Source: Spirochaetales bacterium
GTDB taxonomy: Bacteria; Spirochaetota; Spirochaetia; Treponematales; UBA12059
Reading direction: 5' to 3'
DNA length: 11,087 bases
NCBI GenBank assembly: GCA_016938515.1
Contig: JAFGUM010000567.1
Coordinates: forward strand, 1-11,087
The position numbers and the translations under genes are program-made. Below are positions 1 to 5,205 of this stretch, one piece after another; position 1 is the stretch's first letter, and each line of letters starts with the position of its first letter. Below the pieces are notes generated by a model that did not search any database, was not told the origin of the DNA, and was given only the letters and a program-made list of their open reading frames with translations.

Positions 1-956
1 AGTATTCCCTTGCCAACGGTAGGCGAACCTATAAGCACCGCCTTGGAGCGGAACACGTCTGTAAGAGCGTCATTTTTGTCAAACTTTGACAGGCAGTGTG
101 AAACAACGGTAGTGGAAGGCGAGGCTTCGCTGATTGCCCTCGCAAAGGTGTCGGCGAGAGCCCGGGTCCCCTGCCACATGGTGTCGTACAGTATCGTGAC
201 GCGGTCTTCCTTGTAGTCCTGCGCCCACTCCAGGTACTTGAGCACTATCTGGGTGGGGTTGTCGCGCCAGATGACGCCGTGACTCGTGGCTATCATGTTC
301 ACCGGCAGATTGAGAGCCAGCACCTGGTCTATCTTCGCCTTGACGAGCGCGGAGAACGGCGTGAGGATGTTGGCGTAGTACTTGATGCACTCGTCGTACA
401 GTTCGTCCTGATCCACAAGGTCGTTGAAGAGGTTTTCGGTGGCGAGGTGCTGACCAAAGGCGTCATTTGAAAACAGAATGGCATCACCGGTCATGTAGCT
501 GAACATGCTGTCTGGCCAGTGAAGCATCGGCGCTTCTATGAACACGAGCTTCTTGCCATTGCCCAGTATGAATTCATCGCCTGTCTTGACCACGTGAAAA
601 TCCCAGTTCTCGTGGTAGTGGCCCTTGAGCGATTTTACGCCGTTGGCGGTGCAGTAGACGGGCAGGTCGGGGCGTCGCCGCATCAGTTCTGGCATGGCGC
701 CGGAATGGTCGCTCTCGGCGTGCTGGGCAATAACCGCATCCAGCTTGTCCAGGATGCCCTCGGCTTCCAGGTTGTCTACGAATTCCTTGGCGTATGGATT
801 CCCTACGGTGTCGATAAGAACGGTCTTCTCTTCTTCGACGACGTAGCTGTTGTAGCTGGATCCCTTGTGCGTTGAGTACTCGTCTCCATGGAAACGAGTC
901 AGTTCCCAGTCGATTTTACCCACCCATGAAACACTGGCATTGATAGGCTTCCTCAT
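1..956 (-). CDS. Flavodiiron protein (A-type flavoprotein), 3' end cut by window
   Basis: Flavodiiron proteins reduce O2 to water and/or NO to N2O in the cytoplasm of anaerobes, taking electrons from rubredoxin or a related carrier. Translating the minus strand from ATG at 956 gives 318 residues before the window ends. Residues 1 to about 248 form the metallo-beta-lactamase-like diiron domain. All seven canonical ligands are present at the classic numbering: H79-x-E81-x-D83-H84, H146, D165 and H226. From about residue 252 a flavodoxin-like domain begins ([12 protein letters not shown] near 253-264; GSPTVGKG near 310-317, the FMN-binding loops). The start is supported by an AGGAG ribosome site at 963-967. 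Family members are about 400 residues, or longer when fused to rubredoxin (NorV type). The missing C-terminus prevents distinguishing FprA from flavorubredoxin, so no symbol is given. Whether it prefers O2 or NO cannot be read from these residues. It lies 156 bp downstream of the transporter pair and has its own candidate promoter. Confidence 0.95.
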   Translation of the reverse strand, partial: MRKPINASVSWVGKIDWELTRFHGDEYSTHKGSSYNSYVVEEEKTVLIDTVGNPYAKEFVDNLEAEGILDKLDAVIAQHAESDHSGAMPELMRRRPDLPVYCTANGVKSLKGHYHENWDFHVVKTGDEFILGNGKKLVFIEAPMLHWPDSMFSYMTGDAILFSNDAFGQHLATENLFNDLVDQDELYDECIKYYANILTPFSALVKAKIDQVLALNLPVNMIATSHGVIWRDNPTQIVLKYLEWAQDYKEDRVTILYDTMWQGTRALADTFARAISEASPSTTVVSHCLSKFDKNDALTDVFRSKAVLIGSPTVGKGI

Positions 957-962
957 ACGCTA

Positions 963-984
963 CTCCTTTTGGCCCTAATGGGCC
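963..984 (-). promoter_or_regulatory. Ribosome site plus small upstream hairpin of the flavodiiron gene
   Basis: On the minus strand the leader carries a perfect 5-bp inverted repeat, GGCCC-ATTA-GGGCC (971-984). AAAAGGAG with its AGGAG core at 963-967 follows directly, ending six bases before the ATG at 956. The ribosome site itself is convincing. The hairpin is short, but its closeness to the ribosome site could affect translation; that role is inference. Confidence 0.6.
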
Positions 985-1016
985 GCTCATCAAGATGACA
1001 AACCGTATCTGGATAG

Positions 1017-1045
1017 AGTGTAGCATCAGGATGAGAAGAAAACAA
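1017..1045 (-). promoter_or_regulatory. Candidate promoter for the flavodiiron gene
   Basis: Minus-strand -35 TTGTTT (1040-1045), a 17-bp spacer, and -10 TACACT (1017-1022) preceded by TGC, which gives an extended -10. The stretch just upstream (about 1046-1080) is strikingly AT-rich, as in an UP element. The -35 match is only three of six, so this is a moderate prediction. It would give a leader of about 54 nt. No clear intrinsic terminator was found between the transporter genes and this site, so read-through from the transporter genes is also possible. Confidence 0.4.
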
Positions 1046-1112
1046 GTAAAAAGGTAATAAAATACCAAAATATATACTACTATTGCATCGAACTGCTCGG
1101 AAGCTGTCTGAA

Positions 1113-1643
1113 CTACAAACCGATGATGGAACGAAGGGCTGGACCCAACAATGCGTTGAAAGCGCCGGCTCCCAGTATGGCCCACAGTGTGTTTATCTTG
1201 GTAAACGCACCAATGGCAAAGGTCGCCACAGCGTACAGTAGCAACAATGGATCCATAGAAGTTGGGCGGAGCACCCATAGCGTCATCAGCATCATGGCTA
1301 TGCTACCCGTGCGCAGTGCTTCGTTGATGCTGGTCTTGTTGATGCTCACCTTGCTGGCGAGGAGCGTAGTAAGCGCTATCATGAGCACGGGGAAGGCTAC
1401 AACAGAAAGCGTGGCGACGATGGCCGTGAGCATGCCGCCGTGGTTCCAGCCTATCATCGTGGCTGAATTGAGCGCTATTGGCCCGGGGGTAGACTGTGCT
1501 ATGGCGATGAGGGAGCGAAAGTTCTCTTCGTCTATCCATAGTGGTACGACGGCGTTTTTTATGATGCCGACGGTGGACCAGCCGCCCCCAAACGCGATGA
1601 TGCCAATCTTGAAAAAAGTCCACGCGACGCTCAGCGTTTCCAT
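1113..1643 (-). CDS. chrA: Chromate transporter family, second half-protein (CHR domain)
   Basis: A 176-residue hydrophobic membrane protein, one CHR domain long (full-length ChrA has two such domains and about 400 residues). The N-terminal motif FGGGWSTVG (about residues 18-26) and the AQSTPGPIALNSA motif (about 49-61) are family signatures. Several membrane-spanning stretches follow, including a hydrophobic block around residues 72-95 and another near the C-terminus. Its ATG lies inside the end of the upstream half-gene: the two share bases 1631-1643, and GAGGG just before the ATG can act as ribosome site. This implies coupled translation and a 1:1 heteromer. Paired short CHR genes are known (for example ywrB/ywrA of Bacillus subtilis), and in such pairs both halves are needed. 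The real substrate may be chromate or another oxyanion; sequence alone does not decide. Confidence 0.88.
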   Translation of the reverse strand: METLSVAWTFFKIGIIAFGGGWSTVGIIKNAVVPLWIDEENFRSLIAIAQSTPGPIALNSATMIGWNHGGMLTAIVATLSVVAFPVLMIALTTLLASKVSINKTSINEALRTGSIAMMLMTLWVLRPTSMDPLLLLYAVATFAIGAFTKINTLWAILGAGAFNALLGPALRSIIGL

Positions 1644-2212
1644 ACGCCCTCTAGCAGGTACATGATGACGATGCCGCCGAGCAGTATTGGCAGGCTCGCA
1701 GCCGGGAACAGTATCAGCAGTGCCGTCAAGATCGCCAGCTCAACGATCCGTTGCGCATTCCACGCGCGTCGTTTCGTGTTCTTCCATACCATCGCGGCTA
1801 CTATCCCTGGCACAACCGCACCGGCGCCATTGAGGAAGCGCTGGATGGCGGGTAATGTTCCGTAGGTCATGAGGAGCTTGCTTACGAGCACTATCACCAG
1901 AAACGGCGGCAGGATAACACCGGCGAGCGCCGCTATGGCTCCGCGGAACCCGCATAGCTCTATCGACACGAGCAGGGCGGTAGACAGTGCCATGGGGCCT
2001 GGGTACGCTTGCGCCTTCGCGAAGGTGTCGTAGTAGTGATCTTCCGTCATCCATCCACGCTTGACTATCGCGTGACCCATCACCGGTACGATTACGTAGC
2101 CACCGCCGAGTGTTACCGTGGTTATGGACGCGAAAACCATGAAAAGCCGTAGTGGCGATGGACCTTCAACCGGAACGTTTGAAGAAGCTGGTACGGATTC
2201 AGAGCTGGCCAT
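1631..2212 (-). CDS. chrA: Chromate transporter family, first half-protein (CHR domain)
   Basis: A 193-residue integral membrane protein with one CHR domain. A polar N-terminal tail of about 20 residues rich in Ser, Pro and Val precedes the first membrane segment, which holds the LGGGYVIVPVM motif (about 36-46). AKAQAYPGPMALSTA (about 65-79) is the second family signature. Hydrophobic segments follow near 92-112, 131-142 and 157-190. The ATG at 2212 has no recognisable ribosome site. The next in-frame start candidate is M25, inside the first membrane segment and also without one, so M1 is preferred. A good promoter places the transcription start on this ATG, suggesting a leaderless message. 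The gene overlaps its partner by 13 bp, forming a two-gene transporter unit. The pair resembles split ChrA systems exporting chromate, but physiological substrates of these short forms are often unproven. Confidence 0.88.
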   Translation of the reverse strand: MASSESVPASSNVPVEGPSPLRLFMVFASITTVTLGGGYVIVPVMGHAIVKRGWMTEDHYYDTFAKAQAYPGPMALSTALLVSIELCGFRGAIAALAGVILPPFLVIVLVSKLLMTYGTLPAIQRFLNGAGAVVPGIVAAMVWKNTKRRAWNAQRIVELAILTALLILFPAASLPILLGGIVIMYLLEGVWKR

Positions 2213-2218
2213 GTCGTC

Positions 2219-2247
2219 ATTATGTAGATAGAGCGTATTGTTGGCAA
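2219..2247 (-). promoter_or_regulatory. Promoter of the transporter pair, predicted leaderless
   Basis: On the minus strand: -35 TTGCCA (2242-2247), exactly 17 bp of spacer, and -10 CATAAT (2219-2224); each box matches five of six consensus bases for the housekeeping sigma factor. Only six bases (GACGAC) separate the -10 from the ATG at 2212-2210. Normal start-site spacing therefore puts +1 on the A of the start codon. Confidence 0.65.
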
Positions 2248-2250
2248 TAC
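2235..2250. promoter_or_regulatory. Operator-like dyad over the transporter -35 box
   Basis: Perfect inverted repeat GTATTG-TTGG-CAATAC. It covers the whole -35 hexamer (2242-2247) of the minus-strand transporter promoter, the position expected for a repressor site. It lies about 90 bp upstream of kdd, so it could serve either gene. No regulator gene is present in the window. A six-base arm is short, so chance occurrence is possible. Confidence 0.4.
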
Positions 2251-2341
2251 CATGCGCGCCTTCGATCAGTATATCTGGATGAAACAGACGTAGCGGTGTT
2301 ACTATGATGGCCTATTGATTCTTGGCGCGGGAGGAAACAGC

Positions 2342-3382
2342 ATGAACAAGGGCAAAGGATGCCGTTATGGCAGCCACAGGGTTATCGAACCAAAGGGAAT
2401 TTTACCACAGCCTGCCATTAAGCTCGATAATTCAATCGACATCTACGACAACGAGGTGCTCATAGACGTGAGCACTCTCAATATAGATTCCGCCAGCTAT
2501 ACACAGATCCGCTCCGCGTGTGGTGGCAACGCCGACGCGATGAAAGCGATGATATCGTCCATAGTCGCGGAGCGCGGAAAGATGCAGAATCCCGTAACCG
2601 GATCGGGTGGTATGCTCATAGGTACCGTTCGTGAAATTGGGGCGGAATACCCCAACAAGAAGCTGCAGATAGGTGACAGAATAGCCACGCTCGTCTCACT
2701 GTCGCTTACGCCATTGAAGCTCAACGCGATCAAGAAGCTCGAACCCGATCACGACCAGGTAGACGTGGACGCGCAGGCCATCATGTTTGAAAGCGGCATC
2801 TTCGCCCTCGTTCCTTCGGACCTGCCAGAAAAACTGGCGCTGGCCGTGCTCGATGTGGCCGGTGCGCCGGCGCAGGTCGACCGTCTCGTGCACGAAGGAG
2901 ACACCGTGTGCATCATCGGTGGTGGCGGTAAATCGGGTATCCTGTGCTGCTACCAGGCTATGAAGAACGTCGGGCCTTACGGCAAGGTCATCGTCGTAGA
3001 ATACTCTGAACAGAATGCCAAGCGAATCGTCGATATGGGCTTGGCAACCGACGTAATCGTAGCGGATGCCACCGACGCGATAGGCGTGTACCATCAAGTT
3101 ATAGCGATAACAGGTGAGCGTGGCTGCGACGTAACCATCAACAACGTCAACGTGCCGAACACGGAGATGACCAGCATCCTCATCACCAAAGGTCAGGGGC
3201 TCATCTATTTCTTCTCCATGGCTACATCCTTTACCAAAGCCGCTCTTGGAGCCGAAGGTGTGGGAAAGGACATAGAACTGATCGTGGGCAACGGCTACGC
3301 CAAAGGGCATTCAGACCTGGCACTCAACATTCTGCGCGAGTCGGCGGACATTCGCGCTCTGTTTGAAACGTTGTACGTCTGA
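2342..3382 (+). CDS. kdd: L-erythro-3,5-diaminohexanoate dehydrogenase
   Basis: Predicted to carry out the NAD(P)+-linked oxidative deamination of L-erythro-3,5-diaminohexanoate to 5-amino-3-oxohexanoate plus ammonia, a middle step of anaerobic lysine fermentation (EC 1.4.1.11). The 346-residue protein has the family's characteristic N-terminus (GCRYGSHRVIEPKGILPQP, about residues 6-24). A medium-chain dehydrogenase-like fold follows, with a Rossmann glycine-rich loop IIGGGGKSG at 191-199 and a strand ending in an acidic residue, VIVVEY, at 216-221. The usual length is about 340-350. An in-frame ATG at 2315 exists, but ATG 2342 has GGGAGG at 2329-2334 with seven-base spacing and gives the family N-terminus, so it is chosen. 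The other lysine-fermentation genes (kamA, kamDE, kce, kal) are not beside it. Kdd could work with partners elsewhere or have an altered role. The family call rests on recalled sequence resemblance, not a search. Confidence 0.85.
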   Translation: MNKGKGCRYGSHRVIEPKGILPQPAIKLDNSIDIYDNEVLIDVSTLNIDSASYTQIRSACGGNADAMKAMISSIVAERGKMQNPVTGSGGMLIGTVREIGAEYPNKKLQIGDRIATLVSLSLTPLKLNAIKKLEPDHDQVDVDAQAIMFESGIFALVPSDLPEKLALAVLDVAGAPAQVDRLVHEGDTVCIIGGGGKSGILCCYQAMKNVGPYGKVIVVEYSEQNAKRIVDMGLATDVIVADATDAIGVYHQVIAITGERGCDVTINNVNVPNTEMTSILITKGQGLIYFFSMATSFTKAALGAEGVGKDIELIVGNGYAKGHSDLALNILRESADIRALFETLYV

Positions 3383-3391
3383 CTGTATCCC

Positions 3392-3407
3392 GCGCTGAAA
3401 ACAGCAC
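3392..3407 (+). terminator. Weak hairpin after kdd, doubtful terminator
   Basis: GCGCTG-AAAA-CAGCAC can fold into a 6-bp stem with one C-A mismatch, starting ten bases after the kdd stop. The nearest T-rich tract begins about 19 bases later (3427), too far for a classical intrinsic terminator. It may still reduce read-through into the ilv-leu operon, but the evidence is thin. Confidence 0.2.
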
Positions 3408-3426
3408 TGATTTGTTGGAAATAGCG

Positions 3427-3486
3427 TTTATTTTTGGTTTTTTTTCGTTTTAATACTTGACACGGTGCGAAGGCGCGAGTTACGTT
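3427..3486 (+). promoter_or_regulatory. Candidate promoter of the ilv-leu operon with T-rich upstream tract
   Basis: A perfect -35 TTGACA at 3457-3462 is preceded by a T-rich run (3427-3451) lying where an UP element would sit. The best -10 at 18-bp spacing is TACGTT (3481-3486), which is poor, so the promoter may need an activator or the true -10 may differ. The predicted leader of about 50 nt contains a small CCCG-N6-CGGG hairpin (3506-3519). No T-box motif and no leader peptide rich in Leu, Ile or Val codons was seen. Confidence 0.45.
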
Positions 3487-3544
3487 CCGATGCATAGTAA
3501 CTGAACCCGCCAAGTCGGGCAGTCATTCGTGTATTGGGGAGAAC

Positions 3545-4054
3545 ATGGAACGATATGTTCTTTCGGCGCTGGTCCAGAATCACGCGGGCGTCTTGAGCCG
3601 CGTGGCTGGGCTGTTTAGCCGAAGGGGATACAATATCGAAAGCCTCACGGTTGGAGAGACAGCAGATCCTCGCCTGTCCAGAATGACTATTGTTGTAGCC
3701 GGTGACGACGCCATAATCGAGCAGATTCAGAAACAGCTGGAAAAGCTGGTCGAGGTGCACGCCGTCAAGAGGCTGGACTTTGAGTCCAGCGTCCGCAGGG
3801 AACTGGCGCTCATAAAAGTTGATACACCGGAGCAGACAAGAGCCGAGGTGATACAGACGGCGAGCATTTTCCGCGCTCGCGTGATAGACGTATGCGCCGA
3901 GTGCCTGACCATAGAGGCAACCGGCGACCATCAGAAAATAGACTCGCTCATCGACCTTCTAAAGCCCTACGGCATCCGGGAACTCGCGCGCACTGGCGTC
4001 GCGGCTCTCGAACGCGGCCCCCTCTCCATTTCCCTTCTCGTACAGCTTATTTAG
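3545..4054 (+). CDS. ilvN: Acetolactate synthase regulatory (small) subunit
   Basis: Regulatory subunit of acetohydroxyacid synthase; it activates the catalytic subunit IlvB and gives feedback inhibition, usually by valine. The protein has 169 residues, normal for the IlvN/IlvH family. An N-terminal ACT domain (about 4-78) opens with the signature N12-x-x-G15-V-L-S-R-V and continues FSRRGYNIESLTVG (24-37). N12, G15 and N30 correspond to the valine-site positions known in E. coli IlvH, so feedback control is probably retained. A second regulatory domain spans about 80-158. The C-terminal tail after ALERG (about 154-158) is a hydrophobic extension of some 11 residues that many homologs lack. 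Start ATG 3545 has GGGGAG at 3536-3541 with short, three-base spacing. It is the first gene of the operon, and its usual partner ilvB is absent upstream, where kdd lies instead. Confidence 0.95.
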   Translation: MERYVLSALVQNHAGVLSRVAGLFSRRGYNIESLTVGETADPRLSRMTIVVAGDDAIIEQIQKQLEKLVEVHAVKRLDFESSVRRELALIKVDTPEQTRAEVIQTASIFRARVIDVCAECLTIEATGDHQKIDSLIDLLKPYGIRELARTGVAALERGPLSISLLVQLI

Positions 4055-4086
4055 CTGCCTTCGTACCCTCAGGGTTCGAAGGCAGC
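4054..4086 (+). promoter_or_regulatory. Long inverted repeat overlapping the ilvN stop codon
   Basis: Left arm GCTGCCTTCGTACCCT (4054-4069) and right arm AGGGTTCGAAGGCAGC (4071-4086) pair over 16 positions with a single mismatch around a one-base centre. As RNA it would be a strong stem with a tiny loop. No T-run follows, so it is not a standard terminator; a processing, stability or attenuation role is inferred. Confidence 0.7.
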
Positions 4087-4103
4087 GCAGACTCACAAAT
4101 CAT

Positions 4104-4127
4104 CCGGAATTCCAGGTGGAATTTCGG
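4104..4127 (+). promoter_or_regulatory. Second inverted repeat just before the ilvC ribosome site
   Basis: CCGGAATTCCA (4104-4114) and TGGAATTTCGG (4117-4127) form an 11-bp stem with one G-U pair. It ends four bases before AGGAGG (4132-4137), the ribosome site of ilvC. It sits 17 bases after the first repeat. A hairpin here could tune ilvC translation, or the dyad could be a protein site on DNA. Confidence 0.6.
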
Positions 4128-4145
4128 TAGTAGGAGGAAAGGTAT

Positions 4146-5144
4146 ATGGCAACGATGTACTACGAGCAGGATTGTGACACAGCGCAGCTCAAGACCCGGA
4201 CGATTGCCGTCATCGGGTACGGGAGCCAGGGACACGCGCACGCGCTCAACCTGAAAGATTCGGGCTTTACGGTAATCGTAGGACTCTACGAAGGCTCCAA
4301 AAGCTGGCAGAAAGCCGAGAGCCAGGGACTTACCGTGATGACTGCTGCCAAGGCTGCCGAGGCTGCTGACGTCGTGATGATTCTCATAAACGACGAGAAG
4401 CAGGCAAAGCTATACGCTGAGAGCATAGGGCCGGCTATGAAACCGGGAAAGACGCTTGCCTTTGCCCACGGCTTCAACATTCATTATCAGCAGATAACTC
4501 CTCCCGAGGGCGTAGATGTCATCATGATAGCGCCCAAGGGGCCGGGCCACACCGTGCGCAGCCAGTACCTCGAGGGACGCGGCGTACCGTGTCTCGTGGC
4601 TGTCCTCGACGGTTCCAGCCCTGCCGCTAAAAAGACGGCTTTGGCGTACGCCGCGGGTATTGGCGGCGCACGAGCCGGCATACTGGAAACGACGTTCAAG
4701 GAAGAGACGGAAACCGATCTGTTTGGCGAGCAGGCTGTTCTGTGCGGCGGTGTGTCCGCCTTGATGAAAGCTGGCTTCGAGACGCTCGTGGAAGCTGGTT
4801 ATCAGCCGGAGAGCGCGTACTTCGAGTGCGTGCATGAGATGAAGCTCATAATAGACCTGGTCGTGCAGCAGGGGCTGTCGTTTATGCGCTATTCAATTTC
4901 AGACACCGCGGAGTTTGGAGACTACTCGGTGGGATCCCGAATCATAAGCGATGAGACCAAAAAAGAAATGAAACAGGTTCTCAGGGAAATCCAGAATGGC
5001 AGCTTTGCCCGTAGCTGGATACTGGAGAACCAGACCAACAGGCCATTCTTCAACAGGATGCGTGCCATGGAAGCCGAGCATCCAGTGGAAACCGTAGGCG
5101 CCGAGCTCAGAAAAAAAATGCTCTGGGCCAGCACTCAAAAATAG
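4146..5144 (+). CDS. ilvC: Ketol-acid reductoisomerase, class I
   Basis: Mg2+- and NAD(P)H-dependent isomeroreduction of acetolactate and 2-aceto-2-hydroxybutyrate to the dihydroxy acids used for valine/leucine and isoleucine. The 332 residues match the short class I form. The Rossmann motif [14 protein letters not shown] (23-36) is intact. The cofactor-specificity loop reads GLYEGSKSW (46-54), with Tyr48 where many NADPH enzymes have Arg; Ser51, Lys52 and Ser53 remain available to bind a phosphate. AHGFNIHY (107-114) carries the conserved His108. The C-terminal knotted domain supplies the metal ligands D191 and E195 in ETDLFGEQ, and E227 and E231 in [15 protein letters not shown] at 4132-4137 with eight-base spacing fixes the start. 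It follows ilvN after a 91-bp gap holding two hairpins and precedes leuA by 61 bp. Cofactor preference is probably NADPH but not certain. Confidence 0.97.
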   Translation: MATMYYEQDCDTAQLKTRTIAVIGYGSQGHAHALNLKDSGFTVIVGLYEGSKSWQKAESQGLTVMTAAKAAEAADVVMILINDEKQAKLYAESIGPAMKPGKTLAFAHGFNIHYQQITPPEGVDVIMIAPKGPGHTVRSQYLEGRGVPCLVAVLDGSSPAAKKTALAYAAGIGGARAGILETTFKEETETDLFGEQAVLCGGVSALMKAGFETLVEAGYQPESAYFECVHEMKLIIDLVVQQGLSFMRYSISDTAEFGDYSVGSRIISDETKKEMKQVLREIQNGSFARSWILENQTNRPFFNRMRAMEAEHPVETVGAELRKKMLWASTQK

Positions 5145-5156
5145 ATCACAGAGATA

Positions 5157-5176
5157 GCCCGGCTTCTATGCTGGGC
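5157..5176 (+). promoter_or_regulatory. Hairpin in the ilvC-leuA gap
   Basis: GCCCGGC-TTCTAT-GCTGGGC forms a 7-bp stem with one G-U pair, between the ilvC stop and the leuA ribosome site (AAGGAG, 5194-5199). No T-run follows, so it is not an intrinsic terminator. It may influence mRNA stability or relative expression in the operon; this is inferred. Confidence 0.4.
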
Positions 5177-5205
5177 GTCGGTATACCAGGACGAAGGAGT
5201 TATCC

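Noticed and set aside
519..875. 118-codon open frame on the plus strand
   Set aside because: It lies antisense inside the flavodiiron gene, whose seven metal ligands are intact in the minus-strand frame; no ribosome site or family resemblance.
1123..1665. 180-codon open frame on the plus strand
   Set aside because: Complement of the second transporter half; the minus-strand frame has clear CHR motifs and membrane segments, this one does not.
2288..2318. Plus-strand promoter for kdd using TATGAT at 2313-2318
   Set aside because: The -10 is good (five of six), but no acceptable -35 or extended -10 lies at the right distance, so it is too weak to annotate.
2696..3310. 204-codon open frame on the minus strand
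   Set aside because: Antisense shadow of kdd, produced by GC-rich codon structure; no recognisable motif or ribosome site.
3383..3544. T-box or leader-peptide attenuator before ilvN
   Set aside because: No T-box consensus, no short frame rich in Leu/Ile/Val codons and no terminator-antiterminator pair seen; only a small hairpin is present.
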